Shown: positions 9,068 through 18,516, counted from the stretch's first letter. The stretch is DNA of 64,000 bases from Halospeciosus flavus (GCF_029814175.1 NZ_CP122314.1:23180-87179), one strand, 5' to 3'. The notes: generated by a model not told the origin, from the letters alone. Made by a program: numbers and translations.

Positions 9068-9527
9068 ATCCTGCATCTCTGAAGTCATTAGGGAGCTGAT
9101 GCGGGTACGCGCCATCACGGGGTTATCGTGAAGGAACGGTTCTGACTATATAAATGTCAGCTACATCTGGGGCTATGATAGCTGGTAAATTTGAAGGAGA
9201 GCGCGTCGGCTAGCCAAGGGAACGCCAGACCGCGCGCAAGTGAGTGGACTGGTTTATGGATATCCGATATGGGATGGGTATTGGATATCCCTATAGCTAA
9301 TAGCTATATGTACATGTGCCGGGAAGTTCTATAGCTAATCAAGATTAGCGGCTCTACTGAAAGCTCAGCACTTGCCAAGAGTGACGTGCTGAATACAGCG
9401 TGCGTGTCTTGCAGAGGTATTCGGCCTGAAGTGGCTGGTAACTACACCTGTGTGTGTCTAAACGCGCGATCTAGACTCCACCCAGATTTTTGTTCACACA
9501 AATATGACATCAGTGTGTAGTTAACAC
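9068..9527. other. AT-rich intergenic region with short palindromes
   Basis: No convincing gene. The composition falls sharply from the GC-rich core. Short symmetric motifs cluster at 9250-9350: GGATATCC appears twice about 20 bases apart, followed by CTATAGCTAATAGCTATA and GCTAATCAAGATTAGC. The tRNA-proximal half has none of these. I infer a regulatory or replication-associated region of the adjoining accessory element rather than coding DNA. Confidence 0.5.
9439..9523. promoter_or_regulatory. Inverted repeat before the RHH gene, possible operator
   Basis: TAACTACAC at 9439-9447 pairs perfectly with GTGTAGTTA at 9515-9523. The second half-site ends 4 bases before the ATG of the ribbon-helix-helix gene. 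A nested CACAC/GTGTG pair lies between them. Ribbon-helix-helix proteins often repress their own promoters at such repeats, so autoregulation is a reasonable inference. Confidence 0.45.
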
Positions 9528-10492
9528 ATGCCTCGAGTAACTGTCCGCGTTGAGGACGAACTGAAAGAGAAAATGGATGAACAAGAGCAAGTCAACTGGT
9601 CAGAGTTCATCAGGCAATCAATCAGGGAACGGGTATCCGAGTCGGACCGACGGCAGATTCAAAAACTAGTCCGGGAATACGACGGAGACCTCCCCCGGCT
9701 TTTCACGCTCTACATGTTTGCCGAACGAATCAGCAAGAACCACATCTATGAGACGATGGAACGACTGTTCGATGAGGACCACGACAAGTTGGTCGATGAT
9801 GTAGAGAATGATATCGACGAACTCCATCTCCCTAAGATGTATAAGAAAACTCCGGACGGCGAGCGGTACAGCGACCTCATCATTGAGGAGGTGGAAACAC
9901 TCGCCGGTGATGCCATCCGTACCTATGTCCGCGACAGAATCGCGGAGGCCCCCGAGGTAACCAAAGAGGGAGTGAGTCTTTTGCCCCACTTCGTACGCAA
10001 TCGGAGGAACGATGACGGCACGTCCCTCAAACAACGGGGGTTAACTCGTACTTGGTCCATTCGCTCTAATTCCGATGTGAATACTGACCGGCTTCTCGGT
10101 ACCGGGCTTGCGTTTGCAGACTATTACAGGTCGAACGCCTACAGCTATAGCACCTACCGCATCCCGGGGTATGCACTCGATATCCTTGACGAACTTGAAC
10201 GACATCCGACGCAATTCAAGGTCCCGGTTTCACACCCTGACACCGAAACCGTAGCGAAACTCAAACAATCTGAGGCTTTCGATGTATTCCTCAGTTGGAT
10301 GGACGGGATGACCAAGCGTATCCCCAAACACGGCGAAACGGAGGAAATCCAAGAGTTCCTTAGCGACTACGATCTGATGATTGACCAATTCGAAGATATG
10401 CGTAAGCAACTGATTGAGAACAATATGCTGGTGCTGGAGTACAGTCCGCATAGATCCAGTACTGGCAGTCGAAGCTCACTTCCCGCTCAATG

Positions 10493-10500
10493 GAAATATC
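10493..10500. repeat. Target-site duplication of the left IS66 element
   Basis: GAAATATC at 10493-10500 is repeated directly at 12151-12158, immediately outside the two IS ends. Eight bases is the usual duplication made by IS66-family transposition. This shows the left copy is a simple, unrearranged insertion. Confidence 0.93.
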
Positions 10501-10597
10501 GTACGTGTTTAGCCCCGTCTGATTTCGTCACTGTCTCGTAGGTGGTGGCCTGTGACAGATACATGGTCTGTCAGCAGGGAGTCAGTCTACATTCTCA

Positions 10598-10628
10598 GGG
10601 ATGGTCTCCGCTGCCCGGAGACCATCCC
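10598..10628 (+). promoter_or_regulatory. Hairpin upstream of the IS66 transposase start
   Basis: GGGATGGTCTCC (10598-10609) and GGAGACCATCCC (10617-10628) form a perfect 12-bp stem with a 7-base loop. It lies 35 bases before the chosen start codon. It may stop read-in transcription from the host gene or hide the transposase start, as hairpins do in several IS families. Confidence 0.6.
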
Positions 10629-10663
10629 GTCGGCCCTGCTGTCGTCGTTTCGAGGTGGAATCG

Positions 10664-12142
10664 ATGAGCTGGGACGATCTCTCCAAGGACGAACTCCTCT
10701 CGCGGTTTCTCCAGATGGAGGAGCGAATCGACAAGCTGGAAGAGAAGATTGCCCAGAAGGACAAGCGGATCGAGGAACAGAACGAACGGATCGAAGAGCA
10801 GCAAGAGCGGATCGAAGAGCAGCAAGAGCGGATCGAAGAACTCGAAACACGTCTCCGGAAGTACGAGAATCCACACACTCCACCCAGTAAGCGACGGTCG
10901 GGGACCGACGAGTCCCCGACCTCGCAGGACGACGAAGACGACGATGTCCGAACTGATGGTGGTACTCCCGGTCGAAAGGACGGTCACAACCCGGAGTGGC
11001 GCTCTCCGCCCGATCCTGATGAAGAAATCGAGGTCACCTCTGACTGTTGTCCCGAGTGTGGCGACCACTTCGACGAGTCGGTGGGCGTCAGCCCCCGACT
11101 CGTCGAGGAAGTCCCGGATCCACAGCCACCAGAAGTCACCCAGTACAACCGACACCGCTACCAATGCGACTCCTGTGGAACTGAGACGGTTGCGACTCAC
11201 CCCGACTGCCCCGATGAGGGGCAGTTCGGGGTGAACGTCATCGCGCAATCTGCCCTGTCACGGTACGATCACCGCCTTCCCTACCGGAAAATCACGGACC
11301 GCTTCGAGCAACTTCACGGACTCGAACTCTCAGGTGCATCCGCGTGGCACGCGACCGAGCGCGCTGCGCGCGCCGGTCGCTGTGAGTACGAGCAGATCCG
11401 TCGAGAGATTCAGGAGGCTGAAATCGTCCACGTTGACGAAACCGGCATCAAGCGTGACGGTGACCAAGCGTGGATCTGGACGTTTCGGACGGACGAGCAT
11501 ACGCTGTACGCGGTCAGAGAGAGTCGTGGGAGTGATGTTCCCGCGGAAGTCCTTGGCGAGGACTTCGCGGGAACGGTCATCTGTGATGGGTGGACGGCGT
11601 ATCCAGCGTTCAGCAGTACGCTTCAGCGGTGCTGGGCACATCTTCTCCGGGAGGCTGAAGACGTTGCTAGTGACCACGAGGAGGCAGAACCGGTGTACCG
11701 GTATCTCAAGCAGATGTTCGTCGGTCTCCAGTCGTGGCTGGAGACCGACCCAGATCCTCGTGCGAGAGCACAGATGCATCGAGCGTGTCAGGACGGCCTC
11801 AGATCGCTCGTTGAGCGGTCAGTGACCGACGAACCAGTGGCAACACTCCTCGGGAAGATCGAAGGTGGACTCGACCACTGGCTCACCTTCGTCGGTGAGC
11901 CAGCGGTCTCCCCGACGAACAATGCCGCAGAAAACGCCCTTCGTGAACCTGTTGTTCTCCGGAAAATCATCGGAACACTCCGGAACGACCGTGGCATGTT
12001 CGTTCACGAGACGATCTTGTCCCTGCTGGCGACGTGGCGCCAGCAGGGACGCAACCCATACGAGGAACTTACGCGGGTTGTCCACGACAACGAAATGATC
12101 TCACGAGAGCAGACTGTGCCGGTTGTTGAGACCTCGGGGTAA
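10664..12142 (+). CDS. IS66-family transposase
   Basis: 492 residues from MSWDDLSKDELLSRF. Residues ~20-65 form a long heptad coiled coil that includes exact tandem repeats of RIEEQQE. Next comes a Pro/Lys-rich linker and a zinc finger (CCPECGDHFDE, then YQCDSCGTE). The DDE catalytic domain follows, with VDETGIK, a second Asp in CDGWTAYP, and the Glu in NNAAENALRE. The frame is open to the stop 8 bases before the IS end, so this copy should be active. A longer upstream start at 10601 lies in the hairpin and is less likely. It differs from the right copy at codon 24 (Lys here, Glu there). Confidence 0.95.
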   Translation: MSWDDLSKDELLSRFLQMEERIDKLEEKIAQKDKRIEEQNERIEEQQERIEEQQERIEELETRLRKYENPHTPPSKRRSGTDESPTSQDDEDDDVRTDGGTPGRKDGHNPEWRSPPDPDEEIEVTSDCCPECGDHFDESVGVSPRLVEEVPDPQPPEVTQYNRHRYQCDSCGTETVATHPDCPDEGQFGVNVIAQSALSRYDHRLPYRKITDRFEQLHGLELSGASAWHATERAARAGRCEYEQIRREIQEAEIVHVDETGIKRDGDQAWIWTFRTDEHTLYAVRESRGSDVPAEVLGEDFAGTVICDGWTAYPAFSSTLQRCWAHLLREAEDVASDHEEAEPVYRYLKQMFVGLQSWLETDPDPRARAQMHRACQDGLRSLVERSVTDEPVATLLGKIEGGLDHWLTFVGEPAVSPTNNAAENALREPVVLRKIIGTLRNDRGMFVHETILSLLATWRQQGRNPYEELTRVVHDNEMISREQTVPVVETSG

Positions 12143-12204
12143 ACACGTACGAAATATCGATTCACTGAGCCAGCACAGCAGCTCACCGATGAATTAACCG
12201 GTTA

Positions 12205-12573
12205 ATGTCCACACATACTGTACGTACCTCCTGCTACATACAGAGGGTGCATCCATCACTCCAGATCGAATGGAACAACTGCCCGATATAGAAAGTACCC
12301 GAAGAGCACTGGAACTGTTGGTGGAGACGATCGCGTATCCGTTAGCTCGGTTCACGGATGAACGCGAGTACCTTGTCGATGAACTCCTTCGTCTCTGTAC
12401 CACTCATTTTGTGTCCACCCTCTACGATCGTAATCCGGATGTTCGGGAGGGCGTCATCAACTGCCTCTATCGCGTCTGAGCGGCGGGGAACGCATATTTC
12501 GGCGTCCCCAGTTGGAGACCGACGGATCCTCTCAGTTCGAGTGGGATTCGCCCTGTAGAATGCTCGAAAAGCG
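12205..12573 (-). pseudogene. Alpha/beta-hydrolase C-terminal remnant in a degenerate stretch
   Basis: On the minus strand, the frame ending at 12342 reads ALPNIRITIVEGGHKMSGTETKEF and then DKVLAFIREPS. The Gly-Gly-His followed by a helix and FI is the usual end of an alpha/beta hydrolase, with the catalytic His. No N-terminal part with a nucleophile elbow is found; upstream reading turns into unrelated sequence. I treat it as a decayed fragment. The remainder of 12205-12573 holds nothing I recognise. Confidence 0.45.
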
Positions 12574-13011
12574 TCACGTGGATTGCTCGTCTGCTTCGGA
12601 CAAGCCTTCTTCCGTTTCTTCCGCCAATTCATTCAGAAACGTGTCCTGATACTCACCGTCAACGACCCGGTGCGCACGAACCTCGTAATTGAGATGCTCT
12701 TGGCCATACTCCGACCGATCCAGCGGATCGTCCATGTACCGAAAACACTCAACGAAAATCAAGCGAGGGTGCAACCGACCACGCTGATTCAACTGGACGA
12801 CATCCACAGTATTCCAGACATCCCAGTCCGTTTCTTCCACAAACCGATTGATTACGTCTTCCAGATACTCCTCACTGGCTTCGTAGTTGGCTGCCCCACC
12901 AAGTTCGGCATCATACGTATCATGATGGGCTGACGGCTCAGCTAGTCGAGACGGCACCACCGGCGCGGACACACCGTGTTCATACTCACGGACATAAGTA
13001 CGTAAAGACAT
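12574..13011 (-). CDS. Hypothetical acidic protein, 5' end altered by IS630 insertion
   Basis: 145 residues from MSLRTYVREYEH. The body (ASEEYLEDVINRFVEETDWDVW, VVQLNQRGRLHPRLIFVECFRY) looks like a genuine folded haloarchaeal protein of unknown function. Its start codon and first four codons lie inside the terminal repeat of the IS630 element, whose inner boundary TA is at 12999-13000. The original N-terminus was therefore probably removed by the insertion. No motif gives a function. Confidence 0.5.
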   Translation of the reverse strand: MSLRTYVREYEHGVSAPVVPSRLAEPSAHHDTYDAELGGAANYEASEEYLEDVINRFVEETDWDVWNTVDVVQLNQRGRLHPRLIFVECFRYMDDPLDRSEYGQEHLNYEVRAHRVVDGEYQDTFLNELAEETEEGLSEADEQST

Positions 13012-14006
13012 CTGGTACGTTGATATCGTCCAGTGCACAGAGAGCAGCATCACGAAGTTCGTCAAGCGTTTCGAATAGGCGGTTGCCGAGTGATTGATCG
13101 AGTTGTCGCCAGCACTCTTCCGCGGGGTTCAGCTCTGGTGAACCCCGCGGAAGGTAACACAGTTCGATCGGAGTATCTTCAACGAACTCTTGGACTCTGT
13201 TCGCCGTGAAATACGAGGCGTTATCGAGGACAACGCAGATTTTCTCGCCGAACTCTGTCTGGAGTGCATCCAGAAGACGAATCGTCGTGTCGCTGTTGAA
13301 GTTTTCCTCGCAGGGGAGAAAGAACGTCTCATCAGTATCGCTGACTGCACCGAGAAGTTTGATGCTGTCCCACGCGCCCGTCACCGGGAGTGACGGGCGC
13401 TCACCCTGGGAAACCATGCGTGAATCAGTGTCGAGAGAACCTGTCGCGTCTGATCAATGGCTAAGATCGTGTATTCGTCGTCCAGGTTGTCGCGCTTTTT
13501 TTGAACCCGTCTTGCCATGCTTCCTGTGCTCTCTCATCGGATTTGTGAAACTCCGGCCGGGCTGTCTTCCAGGACAGCCCGGCCTCGGTCATCAATCGTC
13601 GAACGTGACGCTCACAGTACTCAACGTCGAATTCCTCGGCGAGATAGTGACGAGCTAGTGGAACAGACCACGCAGGCGCGTCAAGTCCAACTTCCTCTGG
13701 AGACTTGTGAAGCGCTTCAACGAACTGTTCATGCTCTTTGTCGGAGAGTTTTGAGGGCCTTCCTGAACGGTGTTCGTCGTAGACGACCTCCTCGAACGGC
13801 TCGTCGGCAAGCCGTTCGAGTCGATCAAGCCACCGCGAGAGCCAGCCAGCAGTGTATCCATAGCGTTCAGCGACCTCTTGTAGCGTCGCACCGTCTTCTT
13901 CAAGGTAATTGATCGCCGCCATGAGCCGTTGTGACGGCTTTTTTCCCTCGACCTCCGCCAAGACCTGGCGGAGGTCTTCGGTAGAGACGTTGTCGAGAGA
14001 GGTCAT
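12986..14006 (-). pseudogene. IS630-family transposase, frameshifted
   Basis: Starts MTSLDNVSTEDLRQVLAEVEG with an N-terminal helix-turn-helix (LQEVAERYGYTAGWLSRWLDRL). The catalytic part has LAIDQTR, the second Asp in CVVLDNASYF, and ELNPAEECWRQLD, the IS630 DDE signature. Two frame breaks occur: one at a run of six T near 13498 (just before the first catalytic Asp) and one near 13410 (HAWFPR/GERPSLP). Both look like single-base changes. Whether it is truly dead cannot be told from this sequence. Confidence 0.85.
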
Positions 14007-14035
14007 ATCGGAGTAACGTACTCTTCTTTGAAGTA
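12999..14035 (-). mobile_element. IS630-family insertion sequence
   Basis: About 1037 bp. The ends carry related imperfect inverted repeats: TACGTAAAGACATCTGG from 12999, and TACTTCAAAGAAGAG reading inward from 14035. Both ends begin with TA, as expected for the TA target duplication of IS630/Tc1 elements. The transposase stop lies just outside the inner end. Confidence 0.7.
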
Positions 14036-14588
<553 letters not shown>

Positions 14589-14617
14589 GGCCGCGGGCTG
14601 GCCGTCAGCCCGCGGCC
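14589..14617. terminator. GC-rich hairpin at the 3' end of the ISH3 transposase
   Basis: GGCCGCGGGCTG (14589-14600) pairs perfectly with CAGCCCGCGGCC (14606-14617) around a 5-base loop. It overlaps the last codons of the transposase reading leftward. A terminator or IS-end structure is likely. Confidence 0.6.
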
Positions 14618-15731
14618 GGGCCGTACGTGTCGGGAACGCCGACACCGTTCATTTCGATCTCCCACCGCCGCTCTAACTCCGCTTCCAGCTCGTGGCGAAT
14701 CCAGTCACAGAACGTCTGGAACGTGAACTGCTCGGGCAGGTCGCGCCCGCCCCGCCGTGGGCGGGCGACGACCGCCCATCGCAGCACGAGCCACAGGTTC
14801 TCCAGCAGGAAGCTCACGATCACGAACGCAAACCGGACGATCGGGTCTTGTGTTGTCGTTGTTGCTCGTGCTTGGCGAAACAGCCGGTAACTCGTCTCTA
14901 TTGCCGACCGTTTCCGATAGCGTCGTTCGACTTGTGTAGGCGTGCGATCTCCGAGATCGCACGCCACGTACCCACGAACGACCTCGCCATGCTTACCTCG
15001 GTCACCGTTCTGGTAGGAGACAGAGACCGCGAGCGGGAAGCGCAGTTCCCGCTCGCTTCCTTTGTACATGCGATAGGTCGTCATGTACGAGCAGTGCGTG
15101 GCGAGCTTGTCCTTCATCCGCTCACCCTTCTTTTGGACAGGGATCACCGTCGTCGCTGGTCGCGTGCGCGACGAATTACCCGTTCGTTGTAGAAGCCGCG
15201 ATCAGCGAGCAAGAGATCGATTTCGAAGGGATAGGTGCCGACGCGGTCGAGGACGCGCTCGACCGCGTCGGCTTCCTTCTCGTCGCTGCGGACGTAGGTG
15301 AGTGCCAGCGTCACTGGCTTCCCGTTCGAGACGACGTACGCGGTACAGTAGCGGTGACAGGTCGTGGTTCCGTCGGTTGGTGTGGTTTTGCAGAGTTCAC
15401 CACTGTCCTCGTCCGGAGAGCCGTGATAGGGGTTATCGACGAAGTCAATGGAGACGATTCTCGACCGGTCAGGGTCGAGAATCGTCAGAGCGAGATGGCG
15501 AAACAGGAGGTTAGCGGCCATTTCGAGCTGGTGACGCTGGAGCGTATGGAGCCACTCCATGACGGTATCGTCGCAGGGCGTGTCGTCCGTCTGGGACGTG
15601 ACCTCCCAGACGGACGACTGGTTGACGCTGGCCATAGTGACGACAGGCCAGATATCACCGGAATCGAGGGGCGAGCCCTCGATTCCTTCCATCGGAAGCT
15701 GTCCAATCACGTCAGCCGCTACTTCTTTCAC
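14605..15731 (-). pseudogene. ISH3-family transposase, frameshifted
   Basis: Two frames together make a ~375-residue DDE transposase. The first (15731-15144) contains VSIDFVDNPYHGSPDED and LLLADRGFYNERVI, carrying the first two Asp residues. The second (15147-14605) has the YRKRSAIETSYRLFRQARATTTT segment, the Y-R-E signature of ISH3/IS4-type enzymes, then ARPRRGGRDLPEQF. They meet at about 15145, where one base change breaks the frame. A 9-bp inverted repeat, GTCCGGTTC (15753-15761) / GAACCGGAC (15782-15790), lies upstream. I could not fix the outer ends of the element. Confidence 0.82.
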
Positions 15732-15814
15732 ATCTGCTGCCGAAAGTACACCGTCCGGTTCGGGTAGTTCTGCACACTTCTGAACCGGACATCCTCCTCA
15801 ATCAGAGCGACGCT

Positions 15815-16078
15815 TCAGCTCCGCTGCTCACGTCGGTTGGGAAGTACCGAGAGTGGGACTAGAAGTTCACGGCTGTTCCAAATGGGCTGTAGATAGATAG
15901 AGGCCAAAGCCCATACAGTATACATAGCCGTTCCGAGAGCTGTGTATTCAGCTAATTCAATCAGACGTTTCTCCTTCCACCATGAGAGCAATAAATTGAT
16001 CTTATCTTTTATAGTAGCAAGCGAGGTGTTACTCATCCACAATAGCATCAGAATTACTTCGGTGGGAATGTCCTTCAA
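15815..16078 (-). CDS. Doubtful hypothetical protein
   Basis: An 87-residue frame starting MKDIPTEVILMLLWMSNTSLA with a central hydrophobic stretch (TALGTAMYTVWALASIYL). The DNA is AT-rich and the frame is not acidic, unlike true haloarchaeal genes. It could be a small membrane protein of the mobile DNA or chance. No family recognised. Confidence 0.25.
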   Translation of the reverse strand: MKDIPTEVILMLLWMSNTSLATIKDKINLLLSWWKEKRLIELAEYTALGTAMYTVWALASIYLQPIWNSRELLVPLSVLPNRREQRS

Positions 16079-16386
16079 TGCTCGGAATATAGATAGTGTC
16101 GCTACGTGAGATTTTTAACAGTCAGTAGTGTTGTTACTGATATGTCGGGGTCAACCGCACTCCCCTTAAATTTAGTATATATTATACTTCTTTTAGTTCC
16201 CGGGTTAGTTGGGCTAGATTTATATCTTATTTCGTCAAAGAAGGTTGGTGGCTTCAATCGAGTACAACTCTTAGTATACAGTATTGCTGCGAGCCTATTC
16301 TCTATTGCCGTATTGTACTTTTTGACGCCGTTTTATATGGACCATTTCATAAGTTCATATTCAGGTTACACAAGTGGTGTCTCCTT

Positions 16387-17317
16387 TGCTCTGTTGAATA
16401 GCTGCTGAGTCATGGTTAGAGCGGCTCACAGAGAGACTCTATGTTAGTAATGGCGAACATGAGGACGATTTCACGGAACTGTCGATACCAGTCCAGCGCT
16501 CGCACGGCATCGCCGAGCGAGCGCTTCGTCGTCGAATATGAAGTCTCAGCCATCCAGCGCTGAGAGTAGCCTTTTGACCGGATAAGCGCGTTGTTTGCGG
16601 TTGCCATCAGTGACGAACCGCGGTAGTGAACGAGATACTCAAGATCCAGCGCAGCAATCTCGTATTCGGTGTGCCAGTCCTGAAACCCGTTATCGGCGGC
16701 GACAGTATGCAGATCGTCCGCGTTCCGGCGGACGATCTGCGGACCAGTTTTCGTATCATGCCTCCATTGGGCGTGACACTGCACATCGAGAACGGCAAGT
16801 GACTCCGTATCAGTCAACGTCGTCACTTTGAGCGTTTCTACCGATCGATCAGACCGCGTACGGTAGTACGCTGAGGCGTGGCCACGGTCGAAGAACGTGC
16901 TATCGAGGGCGACGTGACCAGACTGCGGGTGTTGCTGCGCTGAAACGCGCAGCAACGCCCGCCAGACCCACATTTTGAACCGATCGAACGACTTGTTGAG
17001 TGTGGTGAAGTCAGGGATATCTCCCTCCTCCAGATCGAGTACCTCCAACAGTGCCGTCATGTACTCCAGCCGATTTTCCGTTTCACGGAAGCTATGGCCC
17101 TCTTCACGCCGGAAACAGTGAATGACTACGTGCTTCCAGCGGGCGAACCCGCCGCTGGCGGGCTCGCCCGCGTGCTTCCCCAACGCTTGTTTAGCCAGGT
17201 GCCGACACTTTTCCACGAAGTCGAGGATATCGACTTCCATAGGTCAGAATCGATTTCCTCGGCTTCATCCTTCTAAACCTGTGATATCGGCCGATAAAAT
17301 CGCTATTCAACAGAGCA
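16387..17317 (-). mobile_element. IS5-family insertion sequence
   Basis: 931 bp with perfect 16-bp terminal repeats (TGCTCTGTTGAATAGC and its complement). It is flanked by the 8-base direct repeat GTCTCCTT at 16379-16386 and 17318-17325. An 8-base duplication fits the ISH1-like subgroup of IS5. It splits the DUF6338-like gene without changing its frame once the target copy is removed. Confidence 0.95.
16416..17240 (-). CDS. IS5-family transposase
   Basis: 274 residues, intact. The N-terminal part carries SGGFARWKHVVIHCF and a helix-turn-helix region. Catalytic residues are the Asp in GHVALDSTFFDRGH, the Asp in TVAADNGFQDWHTEY, and the Glu in WMAETSYSTTKRSLGD, with the Y-x-K/R spacing of IS5. 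The frame fills most of the 931-bp element and is undamaged, so this IS is probably active. Confidence 0.93.
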   Translation of the reverse strand: MEVDILDFVEKCRHLAKQALGKHAGEPASGGFARWKHVVIHCFRREEGHSFRETENRLEYMTALLEVLDLEEGDIPDFTTLNKSFDRFKMWVWRALLRVSAQQHPQSGHVALDSTFFDRGHASAYYRTRSDRSVETLKVTTLTDTESLAVLDVQCHAQWRHDTKTGPQIVRRNADDLHTVAADNGFQDWHTEYEIAALDLEYLVHYRGSSLMATANNALIRSKGYSQRWMAETSYSTTKRSLGDAVRALDWYRQFREIVLMFAITNIESLCEPL

Positions 17318-17837
17318 GTCTCCTTAGCCACTGAGAATAGCTTTCAAAAGCTGGAAGTTCGGGACTTAGTCACACTTTATGGACTACACATTATATCATG
17401 CAGCTGTCTGGGACTGGTCGCTGGGTTTGTTAACCGTGAAATTTTGAACCCTGACGAAGAACGAGATCGACGAGAACCATGGGCATATCTATTCGACGAG
17501 GAGACTCATAAGTCTGAATTAGTTGAGGTTCACCTTTCGAATGACGACCAAGAGGTCATCACTGGAAGATGGGAACGAAAAACATGGTCAGAAGATAAGA
17601 GGGAGCTGTATCTCCAAAACCCACAATACTGTCAAATTGAAGATTATCAACAGGACTTAGAAACACTAGAAGACGTCCTTGAGACAGAAGTTGGGCGTGG
17701 TATCTACCTATCACCTGACGAGATTGGTAGAGTGGTGCTATCTCTAGATGACCCCGGAACGAGGGTTAAAGGCACAGATCAAGATACCGAAATCGTTGAT
17801 CAAGAGTCGGATATAGAGTCAGAGATTGAGGACATCA

Positions 17838-18431
17838 TTAGTGACTTTGAGCAGTCTGCATTTGAAACTCCAGATCAAACAGACCTATCTGATTGGAGAG
17901 AAAGCGAAGACTCAGCGGACCAAGAACCAAATTCAGATGATGAGAATCCGAAGAACGATACCAGTTAGCGATATCTAATTCGCTATTCTTCGCGTATTCA
18001 GGGTACTTATTGTAGACATACCGAAGAACGCGTTCAATCGGCTGTTGATTGTACTTCTTCTTGACGTCCTCCGATTTGTCAAGGAGATCTTTGCCACCTC
18101 GTTTCTTCAGAAGACCTTTCCTTACCAGCTCCTGCCCATCCTCCGTTAGAGAATAAATATATTTCTCGTTCCCGCTCCTAGTCGTTTGAATGGTCTTCTT
18201 GATGTAACCACGATCCTCCAGCGTGTCGAGAACATCCATCAATTCCTTCGAATAGGGACCGTATTTGTATGGTTTAAATTCAAATCCATCATCACCAGAC
18301 ACGCCCTCATCCTTCTGTGCTAGAAAGACAAGCTTTTGCAACCGCGTTATCCCCTCAATCTCTCTCCCTCTGTCAACGTACAGGAGAGCGAGCGGCAAGA
18401 GTTTATTATTAACCACGGTTGATCCCCTCAC
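17838..18431 (-). CDS. Winged-helix protein, YwgA/DUF4065-like
   Basis: 197 residues. The N-terminal ~75 residues (ALLYVDRGREIEGITRLQKLVFLAQ, then FKPYKYGPYSKELMDVLDTLEDRGYI) match the LQKLVYLA...YGPYS pattern of YwgA-like and Panacea/SocA (DUF4065) proteins. A winged-helix segment with IYSLTEDGQELVRKGL follows. Such proteins serve as regulators or antitoxins. It is 85 bases downstream of herA on the same strand and could be the last member of that operon. It also converges on the DUF6338-like gene. The DNA is AT-rich compared with the core. Target and partner are unknown. Confidence 0.65.
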   Translation of the reverse strand: MRGSTVVNNKLLPLALLYVDRGREIEGITRLQKLVFLAQKDEGVSGDDGFEFKPYKYGPYSKELMDVLDTLEDRGYIKKTIQTTRSGNEKYIYSLTEDGQELVRKGLLKKRGGKDLLDKSEDVKKKYNQQPIERVLRYVYNKYPEYAKNSELDIANWYRSSDSHHLNLVLGPLSLRFLSNQIGLFDLEFQMQTAQSH

Positions 18432-18516
18432 AAATTATTCTCTGGTGTAAGGTAGTTCATCTCCCGTCCATAAATAATTGGCTCATCAGACAAGGCAACT
18501 ATATGGTGTGTGCGCG

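Larger units (their letters stand above)
1..12150. repeat. Left arm of a ~12.15-kb inverted repeat
   Basis: Every gene here recurs in reverse order and opposite strand at 29003-41157. Paired coordinates sum to 41158 at the outer end, 41156 through most of the arm, 41152 in the RHH gene and start of the IS, and 41153 at the inner end. The changes in the sum mark small indels: one G near 1226, one base at 1430-1432, an A near 9055, a G near 9091, two bases near 9487, and one base near 11668. I found one substitution, at 10733. The outer end is cut off by the window start, so the true arm may be longer. The inner end is the tip of the IS66 element. Confidence 0.97.
10501..12150 (+). mobile_element. 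IS66-family insertion sequence (ISH10-like), left copy
   Basis: 1650 bp, bounded by imperfect terminal repeats that share GTACGTGTTTA at the left end and its complement TAAACACGTAC at the right end. It carries one transposase gene, as archaeal IS66 members do. It lies inside the RHH gene and marks the inner end of the inverted duplication. A second copy, one base shorter, occupies 29003-30651 in the opposite orientation. Confidence 0.95.
9528..12204 (+). pseudogene. Ribbon-helix-helix domain protein, split by IS66 element
   Basis: The N-terminus, MPRVTVRVEDELKEKMDEQEQVNWSEF, is an Arc/CopG-type ribbon-helix-helix. It is followed by ~270 residues that I do not recognise, with several helical, charged segments. 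The gene is cut after codons for WKY at 10500 by the IS66 element. Removing the element and one 8-base target copy joins WKY to RFTEPAQQLTDELTG and a stop at about 12204. Both halves are thus present and in frame. The uninterrupted protein would be ~342 residues. As it stands, the reading frame runs 41 bases into the IS. A DNA-binding regulator or plasmid/virus accessory protein is likely. Confidence 0.8.
16142..17968 (+). pseudogene. DUF6338-like membrane protein, split by IS5 element
   Basis: Residues ~1-80 contain two transmembrane helices (LPLNLVYIILLLVPGLVGLDL and LLVYSIAASLFSIAVLYFLT). The IS interrupts after GYTSGV. Removing it with one target copy continues in frame through a third hydrophobic segment (LYGLHIISCSCLGLVAGFV), then a cytoplasmic domain with EPWAYLFDEE, VEVHLSNDDQEVITGRWER, LYLQNPQYCQIED and GIYLSPDEIGRVVLSLDD, and an acidic tail. 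This order (membrane helices, then a small domain with GxW and a loop ending in an IP/LSPDEI motif) resembles DUF6338 proteins, whose role is unknown. The rejoined protein is ~296 residues. The 3' end overlaps the convergent winged-helix gene by 131 bases. Confidence 0.6.
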
